This document shows positions 7,503-16,375 of a stretch of 64,000 nt of DNA, piece after piece. Each line of letters begins with the position of its first letter. Within the stretch, counting starts at the first letter, position 1. Made by a program: the position numbers and the translations under genes. The stretch spans positions 434,001-498,000 of the forward strand of contig NZ_JAFEUP010000003.1 in the NCBI RefSeq assembly GCF_016901015.1. Direction: 5' to 3'. The notes beneath the pieces were generated by a model. The model worked only from the letters and a program-made list of their open reading frames with translations, was not told the DNA's origin and did not search any database. This DNA comes from Zestomonas insulae. GTDB taxonomy: Bacteria; Pseudomonadota; Gammaproteobacteria; Pseudomonadales; Pseudomonadaceae.

Positions 7503-8161
7503 TGGCCCGACGTAGCGACGCCCGGCGCATCGGTGTTCTCGGCGGCACCTTCGATCCTGTGCACATCGGCCACCTGCGTGGCGCACTGGAAGTCGCCGAG
7601 TACCTGCAGTTCGACGAGCTGCGCCTGATCCCCAGTGCGCGCCCGCCGCACCGCGACACGCCGCAGGTGTCCGCGGCGCAGCGCCTGGCGATGGTCGAAC
7701 TGGCGGTGGCCGATGTGCCGCCGCTGCGCGTGGACGACCGCGAGCTCAAGCGCGAGCGGCCGTCCTACACGATTGACACCCTGGAATCGCTGCGCGGCGA
7801 GTTGGCTGCCGACGACCAGGTGTTTCTCCTGCTGGGCTGGGACGCGTTTTGCGGCCTGCCCAGCTGGCACCGTTGGGAAGAGTTGCTGCAGCACTGTCAC
7901 ATGCTCGTGCTGCAGCGTCCGGATGCCGATAGCGAAGCCTCGGAGGCGCTGCGCAACTTGCTTGCCGCGCGCAGCGTCAACGATCCGCAGGCCATCGTCG
8001 GTGTGGCCGGGCAGATCAGTTTCATCTGGCAGACGCCGCTGGCGGTGTCCGCCACGCAGATCCGCCAGCGCTTGGCGGAAGGCCGCTCGGTCCGATATCT
8101 GGTCCCCGACAGCGTGCTTGCCTATATCCATGCGCACGGTCTGTACCGCGCGCCGAATTGA
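7502..8161 (+). CDS. nadD: Nicotinate-nucleotide adenylyltransferase
   Basis: NadD (219 residues) transfers AMP from ATP to nicotinate mononucleotide to make deamido-NAD, a required step in NAD synthesis. The nucleotidyltransferase signature [11 protein letters not shown] lies near residue 14 (the HxGH ATP-binding motif), with LLGWDAF in the middle and SATQIRQRL near residue 182 as the second ATP-contacting motif. It starts one base into the proA stop codon, which implies translational coupling. nadD followed by rsfS and rlmH is a conserved order in proteobacteria. Confidence 0.97.
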   Translation: MARRSDARRIGVLGGTFDPVHIGHLRGALEVAEYLQFDELRLIPSARPPHRDTPQVSAAQRLAMVELAVADVPPLRVDDRELKRERPSYTIDTLESLRGELAADDQVFLLLGWDAFCGLPSWHRWEELLQHCHMLVLQRPDADSEASEALRNLLAARSVNDPQAIVGVAGQISFIWQTPLAVSATQIRQRLAEGRSVRYLVPDSVLAYIHAHGLYRAPN

Positions 8162-8174
8162 ATCAGAGGTAACA

Positions 8175-8534
8175 ATGCAGAACGAAGAATTGGTCAAGAT
8201 CGCCATCGCGGCGCTGGAAGACCTGAAAGGCCAGGACATCACCACCATCGATGTGCGCGAGAAGACCAGCGTCACCGATTTCATGGTGATCGCCAGCGGT
8301 ACCTCCAGCCGTCACGTCAAGGCGATGGCCCAGGAAGTGCTGGAGAAGGTCAAGGAGCAGGGCGTGCGCCCGCTCGGCAACGAAGGCCTGGACAGCGGCG
8401 AATGGGCGCTGCTCGACCTCGGCGATGTGGTGGTGCACGTGATGCAGGTCGCCACTCGCCAGTTCTATGACCTCGAGCGTCTGTGGCAGGGCGCCGAGCA
8501 GAGCCGCGCGCACCACCTCCCGGACCACGAATAA
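8175..8534 (+). CDS. rsfS: Ribosomal silencing factor RsfS
   Basis: The 119-residue protein is the RsfS/Iojap-family factor that binds ribosomal protein uL14 and blocks joining of the subunits when nutrients run low. Family residues are clear: [31 protein letters not shown] in the N-terminal half and [17 protein letters not shown]...R.FYDLERLW at the end. The ATG at 8175 is preceded by AGAGGT five bases upstream. It sits 13 bp after nadD and just before rlmH, as in most gamma-proteobacteria. Confidence 0.96.
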   Translation: MQNEELVKIAIAALEDLKGQDITTIDVREKTSVTDFMVIASGTSSRHVKAMAQEVLEKVKEQGVRPLGNEGLDSGEWALLDLGDVVVHVMQVATRQFYDLERLWQGAEQSRAHHLPDHE

Positions 8535-8548
8535 GTAGCGGCGGTCCC

Positions 8549-9016
8549 GTGCGTCTGCGTCTGATCGCGGTCGGCTCGCGCATGCCGCGCTGGGTCGAGG
8601 ATGGCTGGCAGGAATACGTCAAGCGTCTGCCCGCCGAGCTGCCCCTCGAACTGGTGGAAATTCCCCTCAACACCCGCGGCAAGAACGCCGACGTGGCGCG
8701 CCTGATCCGTCAGGAAGGCGAAGCCATGCTGGCCAAGGTGCAGCCGGGCGAGAAGGTGGTGACCCTCGAGGTGACCGGCAAGCCGTGGAGCACCGAGCAG
8801 CTGGCTGCCGAGCTGGAGCGCTGGCGCCTGGATGCGCGCACGGTCAACCTGATGGTCGGTGGCCCGGAAGGGCTGGCGCCGGAGGTGCAGGCGCGCAGCG
8901 AGCAGCGTTGGTCGTTGTCGCCGCTGACCCTGCCTCACCCGCTGGTGCGTATCCTCGTCGGCGAGCAGATCTACCGCGCCTGGACCGTGTTGTCGGGCCA
9001 CCCGTATCACAAATAA
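8549..9016 (+). CDS. rlmH: 23S rRNA pseudouridine-1915 N3-methyltransferase
   Basis: RlmH (155 residues, the standard length) is a SPOUT-class methyltransferase that methylates pseudouridine 1915 in helix 69 of 23S rRNA on assembled 70S ribosomes. The knot region [15 protein letters not shown] and the C-terminal [33 protein letters not shown] are strongly conserved in this family. The start is GTG at 8549 (VRLRLIAVG), 14 bp after rsfS; an upstream in-frame ATG would overlap rsfS and add unconserved residues. The Shine-Dalgarno sequence is weak, which fits coupling to rsfS. Confidence 0.97.
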   Translation: MRLRLIAVGSRMPRWVEDGWQEYVKRLPAELPLELVEIPLNTRGKNADVARLIRQEGEAMLAKVQPGEKVVTLEVTGKPWSTEQLAAELERWRLDARTVNLMVGGPEGLAPEVQARSEQRWSLSPLTLPHPLVRILVGEQIYRAWTVLSGHPYHK

Positions 9017-9026
9017 GTAGTTATCG

Positions 9027-10925
9027 ATGCCGCAGCCGATTCGCCTGAAGGACCACGAGAAAGACGCCCGCCTGGTGCGTGCGCGGGTCATCGTCGGCGC
9101 CGTGGCCGTGCTGCTGCTGACCCTGGTGCTGATCGCCCGCCAGTACTTCCTGCAGGTGATCCAGTACGACTACCACTCGACCCTGTCGGAAAACAACCGC
9201 GTCCACGTGCAGCCGATTCCGCCGACCCGCGGGCTGATCTTCGACCGCAATGGCGTGGTGATCGCCGACAACCGGCCGAGCTTCAGCCTGACCGTGACCC
9301 GCGAGCGCGCCGGCGACTGGCAGGGCGTGCTCGACGTGATCGTCGAAGTGCTGCAGCTGTCGCAGGAAGACCGCACGCTGTTCGAGAAGCGCATGAAGCA
9401 GGGCCGCCGGCCGTTCGAGCCGGTGCCGATCCTGTTCGAGCTGTCCGAGGAGCAGATCGCGCGGATCGCGGTCAACCAGTTCCGCCTGCCCGGCGTCGAG
9501 GTGGTCGCCCAACTGGTCCGCCACTATCCGAACAAGGAGCACTTCGCCCACTCGGTCGGCTACGTCGGGCGGATCAACGAGGCCGAGCTGAAAAAGCTCG
9601 ATCCGATCAACTACAGCGGCACCCACCACATCGGCAAGACCGGCATCGAGCGTTTCTACGAGGACCAGCTGCACGGCAAGGTCGGTTACGAAGAGGTCGA
9701 GACCAATGCTCGTGGCCGCGTGCTGCGGGTGCTCAAGCGCACCGACCCGGTGCCCGGCGCCGACCTGATCCTGACCCTCGACCTGCGCCTGCAGGAGGCC
9801 GCCGAGCAGGCGCTGGCCGGACGGCGCGGAGCGATCGTGGCGCTCGATCCGAACAACGGCGAAGTGCTGGCGATGGTCAGCCAGCCGAGCTTCGACCCCA
9901 ACCTGTTCGTCACCGGGATCAGCTTCAAGGCCTATGCCGAGCTGCGCGATTCGATCGACCGGCCGCTGTTCAACCGTGTGCTGCGCGGCCTGTATCCGCC
10001 CGGTTCGACGGTCAAGCCGATGGTCGCGGTGTCCGGTCTGGACGCCGGGGTGGTCACTCCGCTCAGCCGGGTGTTCGACCCGGGCTTCTATCAGCTGCCC
10101 AATTACGATCACAAGTACCGCAACTGGAACCGCACCGGCGACGGCTGGGTGAGCCTGGAAACGGCGATCATGCGTTCCAACGACACCTACTTTTACGACC
10201 TCGCGCACAAGATGGGCATCGACCGCCTGCACAGCTACATGAGCCGCTTCGGCTTCGGCCAGCGCGTGGCGCTGGACATGTTCGAGGAGTCGGCCGGGCT
10301 GATGCCGTCGCGCGAGTGGAAGCGCGCACGCTACCGCCAGGCCTGGTTCCCCGGCGAGACCCTGATCCTCGGCATCGGTCAGGGCTACATGCAGGCCACC
10401 CCGCTGCAGCTGGCGCAGGCCACTGCGCTGGTTGCCAACCACGGCAAGTGGCTGCGCCCGCACCTGGCCAAGACCATCGAGGGCCAGCCGCCGGTCGATC
10501 CCGAGCCGCTGCCGGATATCGTCCTGCGCGACCAGAAGTACTGGGACTATGCGCGCAACGGCATGGAGCAGGTGGTCCACGGCGCCCGCGGCACCGCGCG
10601 CAAGGTCGGCGACAGCGCGGTCTATCGCATCGCTGGCAAGAGCGGTACCGCGCAGGTGGTGGCGATCAAGCAGGGCGAGAAGTACGACCGCTCGAAGATC
10701 CAGGAGCGCCACCGCGACCACGCGCTGTTCGTCGGCTTCGCCCCGGCGGAGAATCCCAAGATCGCCGTGGCGGTGATGGTCGAGAACGGCGAGTCCGGCT
10801 CCGGCGTCGCCGCGCCGGTGGTCAAGCAAGTCATGGATGCCTGGCTGCTCGGCGAAGACGGCCAGCTCAAGCCCGAGTACCGTCAGCCGCTGCCGGTCAC
10901 CGCGAACACGAGCGCCAGCCGATGA
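9027..10925 (+). CDS. mrdA: Penicillin-binding protein 2 (elongasome transpeptidase)
   Basis: This 632-residue class B penicillin-binding protein crosslinks peptidoglycan during rod elongation together with RodA and MreBCD. It has a short cytoplasmic N-terminus, one membrane anchor near residues 17-40, a PBP dimerisation domain with the GLIFDRNGVVIADNRPS motif, and a transpeptidase domain. The active-site motifs are present: STVK with the nucleophile at Ser327, SND near residue 384, and KSGTAQ near residue 538. It ends in ATGA overlap with rodA. In Pseudomonas the gene is often called pbpA and is the target of mecillinam. Confidence 0.97.
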   Translation: MPQPIRLKDHEKDARLVRARVIVGAVAVLLLTLVLIARQYFLQVIQYDYHSTLSENNRVHVQPIPPTRGLIFDRNGVVIADNRPSFSLTVTRERAGDWQGVLDVIVEVLQLSQEDRTLFEKRMKQGRRPFEPVPILFELSEEQIARIAVNQFRLPGVEVVAQLVRHYPNKEHFAHSVGYVGRINEAELKKLDPINYSGTHHIGKTGIERFYEDQLHGKVGYEEVETNARGRVLRVLKRTDPVPGADLILTLDLRLQEAAEQALAGRRGAIVALDPNNGEVLAMVSQPSFDPNLFVTGISFKAYAELRDSIDRPLFNRVLRGLYPPGSTVKPMVAVSGLDAGVVTPLSRVFDPGFYQLPNYDHKYRNWNRTGDGWVSLETAIMRSNDTYFYDLAHKMGIDRLHSYMSRFGFGQRVALDMFEESAGLMPSREWKRARYRQAWFPGETLILGIGQGYMQATPLQLAQATALVANHGKWLRPHLAKTIEGQPPVDPEPLPDIVLRDQKYWDYARNGMEQVVHGARGTARKVGDSAVYRIAGKSGTAQVVAIKQGEKYDRSKIQERHRDHALFVGFAPAENPKIAVAVMVENGESGSGVAAPVVKQVMDAWLLGEDGQLKPEYRQPLPVTANTSASR

Positions 10926-12067
10926 ACGGAAATTTCGACCGTAACCTGTCCAACGAAGACGTACTGCGCCGGCGCTCCAGCCTGCTGCAGCGCCTGCACA
11001 TCGATGGCCAGCTGCTGCTGCTGTTGCTGGTGCTCGCCGCCGGCAGCCTGTTCGTCCTCTATTCGGCCAGCGGCAAGAACTGGGACCTGCTGATCAAGCA
11101 GGCCTCGTCGTTCGGCCTCGGCATTTTCGGCGCCATTGTCATCGCCCAGTTCGAGCCGCGCTTCCTGGCCCGCTGGGTGCCGCTCGGCTATGTACTCGGC
11201 GTCGGTCTGCTGGTGGTGGTCGACGTGATGGGCCACAACGCCATGGGCGCGACGCGCTGGATCAACATCCCCGGGGTGATCCGCTTCCAGCCCGCCGAGT
11301 TCATGAAGATCCTCATGCCGGCGACCATCGCCTGGTACCTGGCCAAGCGCAGTCTGCCGCCGAAGCTCGAGCATGTCGCGGTGAGCCTGGCGCTGATCGT
11401 CGTGCCGTTCGTGCTGATCGTACGCCAGCCGGACCTCGGCACCGCGCTGCTGATCCTCGCCTCCGGGGTGTTCGTGCTGTTCATCGCCGGCCTGCAGTGG
11501 CGCTGGATCTTCGGTGCGCTGTCGGCTGCGGTACCGGTGGCGGTGGCCATGTGGTTCTTCGTCATGCACGACTACCAGAAGCAGCGCGTACTGACCTTCC
11601 TCGACCCGGAAAGCGACCCGCTCGGCACCGGCTGGAACATCATCCAGTCGAAGGCGGCGATCGGCTCCGGCGGAGTGTTCGGCAAGGGTTGGCTGCTCGG
11701 CACCCAGTCGCACCTGGATTTTTTGCCGGAAAGCCACACGGACTTTATCATTGCGGTGCTCGGCGAAGAGTTCGGCCTAGTCGGTATCTGTTTGTTGCTA
11801 TTGGTGTATTTGCTCTTGATCGGGCGCGGCCTGGTGATTACCGTCCAGGCGCAGACTTTGTTCGGCAAGTTGCTCGCCGGCAGTCTGACGATGACGTTCT
11901 TCGTCTATGTATTCGTGAACATCGGCATGGTCAGTGGCCTGTTGCCGGTGGTGGGGGTGCCCCTGCCCTTTATCAGCTACGGCGGAACTCACTTGGTGAC
12001 GCTGCTGTCAGGGTTTGGGCTTTTGATGGCGATCCATACGCACCGTAAGTGGATCGCTCAGGTTTGA
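10922..12067 (+). CDS. rodA: Rod-shape SEDS peptidoglycan glycosyltransferase RodA
   Basis: RodA (381 residues) is the SEDS polymerase that makes glycan strands from lipid II for lateral wall growth, working with PBP2 encoded just upstream. About ten membrane segments are visible. Family signatures include GATRWINIPGVIRFQPAEFMKI, the VRQPDLGTALLI block that contains the essential Asp, SHTDFIIAVLGEEFGLVG, and PLPFISYGGTHLVTLLSGFG near the C-terminus. The start ATG overlaps the mrdA stop and the rodA stop overlaps a possible mltB start (TGATG), so the whole set is probably one coupled transcript. Confidence 0.97.
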   Translation: MNGNFDRNLSNEDVLRRRSSLLQRLHIDGQLLLLLLVLAAGSLFVLYSASGKNWDLLIKQASSFGLGIFGAIVIAQFEPRFLARWVPLGYVLGVGLLVVVDVMGHNAMGATRWINIPGVIRFQPAEFMKILMPATIAWYLAKRSLPPKLEHVAVSLALIVVPFVLIVRQPDLGTALLILASGVFVLFIAGLQWRWIFGALSAAVPVAVAMWFFVMHDYQKQRVLTFLDPESDPLGTGWNIIQSKAAIGSGGVFGKGWLLGTQSHLDFLPESHTDFIIAVLGEEFGLVGICLLLLVYLLLIGRGLVITVQAQTLFGKLLAGSLTMTFFVYVFVNIGMVSGLLPVVGVPLPFISYGGTHLVTLLSGFGLLMAIHTHRKWIAQV

Positions 12068-12078
12068 TGGGGAATTTA

Positions 12079-13089
12079 ATGCGCGTACTGCGTCGCTTGG
12101 CGACTCGAAGTGCCTACTGGGTCAGCATGGCTGGCATCCTTGGTCTCGCTCCCCACGTCCTGGCGGGCGACTACGAGGGTTCGCCGCAGGTGGCCGAATT
12201 CGTTGGCGAGATGACCCGCGACTACGGTTTCGCCGGTGAACAGCTGATCGGCCTGTTCAACGAGGTGGAACGCAAGCAGAGCATTCTCGATGCCATCTCG
12301 CGGCCGGCCGAACGGGTCAAGCCGTGGAAGGACTACCGGCCGATCTTCATCACCGACAAGCGCATCAATGGCGGCGTCGAGTTCTGGCGCCAGCACGAGG
12401 CCAGCCTGGCGCGCGCCGAGCGCGAGTACGGCGTGCCGGCGCAGTTCATCGTCGCGATCATCGGCGTGGAGACCTTCTACGGCGGCAACACCGGCGGCTT
12501 CCGGGTGATGGACGCGCTGTCCACGCTGGGCTTCGATTACCCGCCGCGTGCCGAGTTCTTCCGCAAGGAACTCAAGCAGTTCCTGCTCCTGGCCCGCGAA
12601 CAGCAGGTCGATCCGCTCACCCTGAAAGGCTCCTACGCCGGCGCCATGGGCCTGCCGCAGTTCATGCCGAGCAGCTTCCGCGCCTACGCGGTGGACTTCG
12701 ACGGCGACGGCCACATCAATATCTGGAGCGACCCGGACGATGCCATCGGCAGCGTCGCCAGCTACTTCAAACGGCATGGCTGGGCGCCCGGCGAGCAGGT
12801 GGTCAGCGCCGCCAGCGTGACTGGCGCGCAGGCCGACGACAACCTCAGCCCGGGGCTCGAGGCGTCGACCACCGTCGGCCAGCTGCGCAGCTTCGGCTGG
12901 GTGACCCGCGAGGTGCTGCGCGACGACATTCCGGTGACTGCCATCCGTCTGGAAGGCGCGGCGGGGATGGAGTACTGGATGGGCCTGCCGAACTTTTATG
13001 TGATCACTCGCTATAATCGCAGCGCCATGTACGCCATGGCCGTCTATCAACTGTCCGAGGCGCTTGTGAAAGCACGGAGCAGCAAGTGA
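12079..13089 (+). CDS. mltB: Lytic murein transglycosylase B
   Basis: MltB (336 residues) cleaves glycan strands to 1,6-anhydro-muropeptides and is used in wall turnover. The catalytic glutamate lies in AIIGVETFYGGNTGG, and the family blocks GSYAGAMGLPQFMPSSFRAYAVDFDGDGHINIW and AIGSVASYFKRHGW follow. The N-terminus has a hydrophobic signal (MAGILGLAPHVLAGDYEG) that suggests a periplasmic protein; I see no lipobox, as in the soluble SltB1 form of Pseudomonas. I chose ATG 12079 because GGGGA lies just upstream; ATG 12067, which overlaps the rodA stop, would add four residues. Confidence 0.93.
   Translation: MRVLRRLATRSAYWVSMAGILGLAPHVLAGDYEGSPQVAEFVGEMTRDYGFAGEQLIGLFNEVERKQSILDAISRPAERVKPWKDYRPIFITDKRINGGVEFWRQHEASLARAEREYGVPAQFIVAIIGVETFYGGNTGGFRVMDALSTLGFDYPPRAEFFRKELKQFLLLAREQQVDPLTLKGSYAGAMGLPQFMPSSFRAYAVDFDGDGHINIWSDPDDAIGSVASYFKRHGWAPGEQVVSAASVTGAQADDNLSPGLEASTTVGQLRSFGWVTREVLRDDIPVTAIRLEGAAGMEYWMGLPNFYVITRYNRSAMYAMAVYQLSEALVKARSSK
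13012..13017 (+). promoter_or_regulatory. Possible internal promoter for rlpA-dacC (-10 only)
   Basis: TATAAT in the context CGCTATAATC lies inside the 3' end of mltB, 72 bases before rlpA. No convincing -35 hexamer is seen. The identical ten-base context before proA and hrpB is the reason for listing it. Confidence 0.25.
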
Positions 13090-14084
13090 TGCGAGTACAG
13101 CCGGGAAGACTGCTGACGTTTGGCGCCGTGGCCCTGCTGCTGGCGAGTTGCTCGACCAGCCACGCGCCGACGCCGACCCAGTCGACGGCGATCTCCGGGC
13201 CCGGTGACTACAACCGCCCGCACCGCGACGGCGCGCCCTGGTGGGACGTCGACGTGTCGCGCATCCCTGACGCCGTGCCGATGCCGCACTACGGCGCCTA
13301 CAAGGCCAATCCCTACACCGTGCTCGGCCAGACCTACTACCCGCTGGCCGAATCGCGCAGCTACAAGGCTGTCGGCACCGCTTCCTGGTACGGCACCAAG
13401 TTCCACGGCCAGGCCACCGCCAACGGTGAGAAATACGACCTGTACGGTATGAGCGCAGCGCACAAGACCCTGCCGCTGCCAAGCTACGTGCGCGTCACCA
13501 ACCTGGAAAACAACAAGAGCGTGATCCTCCGCGTCAACGACCGGGGACCGTTCTATTCCGACCGGATCATCGACCTGTCCTTCGCCGCGGCGAAGAAACT
13601 CGGTTACGCCGAAGTCGGCACCGCGCGGGTCAAGGTCGAAGGTATCGATCCGCAGCAGTGGTGGGCCCAACAGGGCAAGCCTGTTCCGCTGGTTCTCGCC
13701 CAGCCGCAGATGGCCCAGGTGAAGCCGCAGCCGGTCGCGCAGATCGCCAGCGCGCCGGTCGAGCAGTACACCCCGCCGCCGCAACAGCACGCCGCCGCCG
13801 TCCTGCCGGTGCAGATGGACTCAAAAAAAAACGCTTCAGCCGGAGCCTCTGGCCTGTATCTCCAAGTGGCAGCCTTCGCCAATCCGGACGCTGCCGAACT
13901 CCTCAAGGCCAAGCTGAGCGAGACGGTGGCTGCCCCGGTGTTTATCAGCTCGGTGGTGCGCAACCAGCAGATCCTGCATCGGGTGCGCATGGGGCCGATC
14001 GGCACTCAGGGTGAAGCCCAGCAACTTCAAGACAGTGTCCGGTTGGCCAATCTCGGCCAGCCGACCCTGGTCCGGCCGGAGTAA
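13089..14084 (+). CDS. rlpA: Septal ring lytic transglycosylase RlpA
   Basis: RlpA (331 residues) is an outer-membrane lipoprotein; in P. aeruginosa it cleaves naked glycan strands at the septum. The signal peptide ends in the lipobox LLASC, giving Cys about residue 21. A double-psi beta-barrel domain follows (GTASWYGTKFHGQATANGE ... ILRVNDRGPFYSDRIIDLS, residues about 95-175) with the catalytic aspartate in NDRGPF. A proline/glutamine-rich linker and a C-terminal SPOR domain (LYLQVAAFANPDAAELLKAKL, residues about 255-330) complete it; SPOR binds denuded septal peptidoglycan. The start ATG overlaps the mltB stop. A run of eight or so adenines at 13824-13831 encodes part of the linker. Confidence 0.96.
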   Translation: MRVQPGRLLTFGAVALLLASCSTSHAPTPTQSTAISGPGDYNRPHRDGAPWWDVDVSRIPDAVPMPHYGAYKANPYTVLGQTYYPLAESRSYKAVGTASWYGTKFHGQATANGEKYDLYGMSAAHKTLPLPSYVRVTNLENNKSVILRVNDRGPFYSDRIIDLSFAAAKKLGYAEVGTARVKVEGIDPQQWWAQQGKPVPLVLAQPQMAQVKPQPVAQIASAPVEQYTPPPQQHAAAVLPVQMDSKKNASAGASGLYLQVAAFANPDAAELLKAKLSETVAAPVFISSVVRNQQILHRVRMGPIGTQGEAQQLQDSVRLANLGQPTLVRPE

Positions 14085-14148
14085 CGGCCGACCGCAGTTT
14101 TGCCCGCCCGGGCACGCTTTCCATTTGTGAACAAATTCAGAGAGACGG

Positions 14149-15324
14149 ATGAACATCACCACCTTTGCCAAACGCCTGCTATTGCCCGCCTTGTTGATCC
14201 TCGCCCCGGCGTCCCAGGCTGCCGAACAGGCGATTCCGGCGCCGCCGGAGCTGGCGGCGAAAGCCTATGTGCTGATGGATGCCGCCAGCGGCAACGTGCT
14301 GGTGGCCAACAACGGCGACGAACGCCTGCCGCCGGCCAGCCTGACCAAGCTGATGACCGCCTACATCGCCACCCTGGAAATCCGTAAGGGCCAGATCGGC
14401 GAGAACGACCTGGCACCGGTCAGCGAGCACGCCTGGCGTACCGGTGGTGCCGCTTCCGGCGGTTCGACCATGTTCCTGCCGCTGAACAGCCAGGTGAAGG
14501 TGGATGACCTCCTGCACGGCATCATCATCCAGTCGGGCAACGATGCCAGCATCGTGATCGGCGAGCACATCGCCGGCAGCGAAGATGCCTTCGCCGACAT
14601 GATGAACGAGACTGCCGAGAAGCTCGGCATGAAGAACTCCCACTTCATGAACGCCACCGGCCTGCCGCACGCTGAGCACTACTCCACCGCCCACGACATG
14701 GCTCGCCTGGCGCGCGCGATCATCTACGAAGACCCGGCGCACTACGCCATCTATTCTCAGAAAGAATTCCTCTGGAACAACATCAAGCAGCCCAACCGCA
14801 ACCTGCTGCTGTGGCGCGACAAGACCGTCGACGGCCTGAAGACCGGGCACACCGACGAAGCCGGTTACTGCCTGGTGGCCTCCGCGGTGCGTGACAACAT
14901 GCGTCTGATCGCCGTGGTGTTCGGCACCAGCAGCGAACAGGCTCGCGCCGCCGAGACCCAGAAGCTGCTGACCTACGGCTTCCGCTTCTTCGAAACCCGC
15001 ACCTTCTATCAGAAGGGTGCCGAGCTGGCTCAGGCGCCGGTGTGGAAGGGCGTCGATCGCCAGGTCAAGGCCGGCCTCGCCGAAGACCTGACCATGAGCA
15101 TGGCCAAGGGGCAGCTGAAGAACCTCACTGCCAGCATGGCTCTCAACCCGCAGCTGGTCGCGCCGATCAAGCAGGGTGACGTGATCGGCAAGGTCGAGGT
15201 CAAGCTCGGCGACCAGGTGGTCAAGAGCGCCGACCTGATCGCCCTGCAACCGGTCGATGAGGGTGGCCTATTCCGTCGTCTGTGGGATAGCATCCGTTTG
15301 TTCTTCTACAGCCTGTTCAACTGA
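14149..15324 (+). CDS. dacC: D-alanyl-D-alanine carboxypeptidase (PBP5/6)
   Basis: This 391-residue low-molecular-weight penicillin-binding protein removes the terminal D-Ala from pentapeptides and so limits crosslinking. It has a signal peptide (cleavage after SQA, near residue 24), the SLTK motif with nucleophile Ser64, SGN near residue 129, and KTGHTDEAGYC near residue 231. The C-terminal PBP5 beta domain follows, and the last 18 residues (FRRLWDSIRLFFYSLFN) form the amphipathic membrane anchor. It starts 64 bp after rlpA, and no strong terminator lies between them. The Pseudomonas name is dacC (PBP5). Confidence 0.95.
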   Translation: MNITTFAKRLLLPALLILAPASQAAEQAIPAPPELAAKAYVLMDAASGNVLVANNGDERLPPASLTKLMTAYIATLEIRKGQIGENDLAPVSEHAWRTGGAASGGSTMFLPLNSQVKVDDLLHGIIIQSGNDASIVIGEHIAGSEDAFADMMNETAEKLGMKNSHFMNATGLPHAEHYSTAHDMARLARAIIYEDPAHYAIYSQKEFLWNNIKQPNRNLLLWRDKTVDGLKTGHTDEAGYCLVASAVRDNMRLIAVVFGTSSEQARAAETQKLLTYGFRFFETRTFYQKGAELAQAPVWKGVDRQVKAGLAEDLTMSMAKGQLKNLTASMALNPQLVAPIKQGDVIGKVEVKLGDQVVKSADLIALQPVDEGGLFRRLWDSIRLFFYSLFN

Positions 15325-15437
15325 TCCGCTGATGCCTGCCGGTCTCCACAAGGGGCCGGCAGGTTCAGGCCGGTGCAGCGCCCGTGACGCGTGGCCCAGC
15401 CTGACAACGGCACCTTGTGAACCACGAGTTCGCCGCC

Positions 15438-15716
15438 ATGACTGAAAACGAAACTCCCAACGTAACCATCGAGTTCCCCTGCGAGCGCTATCCGGTCAAG
15501 GTGATCGGTGATGCCGGCGAAGGCTTCGTCGAGCTGATCGTCGAGATCTTCCAACGCCATGCCCCCGACCTCGACCGCGGCACCCTGGTGCTGCGCGACA
15601 GCCGCAACGGGCGCTTCCAGACCGTGCAGCTGCTGATCACTGCGACCAGCCTCGAGCAACTGCAGGCGCTGCACGTCGATCTGCGAGGCACCGGGCGCGT
15701 GCACATGGTGCTGTGA
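15438..15716 (+). CDS. YbeD/DUF493 family protein
   Basis: The 92-residue protein has the DUF493 core [20 protein letters not shown]...V and a C-terminal strand ending GTGRVHMVL. The E. coli YbeD fold is ACT-like, and its gene lies between dacA and lipB there too, so the order is ancient. A role in lipoate metabolism or wall regulation has been suggested only from context. I chose ATG 15438 (MTENETP); an upstream GTG at 15417 would add seven residues. Its stop overlaps the lipB start. Confidence 0.9.
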   Translation: MTENETPNVTIEFPCERYPVKVIGDAGEGFVELIVEIFQRHAPDLDRGTLVLRDSRNGRFQTVQLLITATSLEQLQALHVDLRGTGRVHMVL

Positions 15717-16375
15717 TGGCGCGCGGCGCCAGCCTCGGCTTTCGCGAGCTGGGCCTGCAACCCTACGAGCCGATTTGGCATGCCATGCAACGCTTCACCG
15801 CCGAGCGTGGTGCCGAGACCGCCGACGAAGTCTGGCTGCTCGAGCATGCGCCGGTGTTCACCCAGGGCCAGGCCGGCAAGGCCGAGCACCTGCTGCTGCC
15901 GGGCGACATCCCGGTGGTCAAGGTCGATCGCGGCGGCCAGGTGACCTACCACGGCCCCGGCCAGTTGGTCGGCTACCTGATGCTTGACGTGCGCCGCTCC
16001 GGTATCGGCGTACGCGAACTGGTGAGCCGCATCGAGCGCAGCCTGATCGCCTTGCTCGCCGAGTACGGCGTTCAGGCCGAAGCGCGCGCGGACGCCCCAG
16101 GGGTATACGTCGACGGGGCGAAGATCGCCTCGCTCGGCCTGCGCATCCGCAACGGCCGCTCCTTCCATGGCCTGGCGCTGAACGTCGACATGGACCTGCA
16201 ACCCTTCCAGCGCATCAACCCCTGCGGCTACGCCGGGCTGGCCATGACCCAGCTGCGTGACTTGGCGGGACCGCTTGAATTCGCCGAGGTATGTGCCCGG
16301 CTGCGCGCGCAGCTCGTCCACCACCTTGACTACGCTGAACAGACGACCCTGACGGGCGGAATCGAAACGCTATGA
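15716..16375 (+). CDS. lipB: Octanoyl-[acyl-carrier-protein]:protein octanoyltransferase
   Basis: LipB (219 residues) moves octanoate from acyl carrier protein to the lipoyl domains of dehydrogenase E2 subunits and to GcvH. The signature [19 protein letters not shown] is near residue 77, and the catalytic lysine and cysteine are seen in [19 protein letters not shown] and [15 protein letters not shown]. It follows ybeD with a one-base overlap and precedes lipA with a four-base overlap, so octanoyl transfer and sulfur insertion are coexpressed. Confidence 0.97.
   Translation: MARGASLGFRELGLQPYEPIWHAMQRFTAERGAETADEVWLLEHAPVFTQGQAGKAEHLLLPGDIPVVKVDRGGQVTYHGPGQLVGYLMLDVRRSGIGVRELVSRIERSLIALLAEYGVQAEARADAPGVYVDGAKIASLGLRIRNGRSFHGLALNVDMDLQPFQRINPCGYAGLAMTQLRDLAGPLEFAEVCARLRAQLVHHLDYAEQTTLTGGIETL

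Noticed and set aside
12067..12078. ATG at 12067 as the mltB start
   Set aside because: It overlaps the rodA stop and is possible, but GGGGA lies between it and ATG 12079 at a good distance for the second codon, so I used 12079.
15335..15363. Inverted repeat CCTGCCGG...CCGGCAGG after dacC as a terminator
   Set aside because: The arms are only 8 bases with a 13-base loop and no T-tract, and ybeD follows closely; a termination role is not supported.
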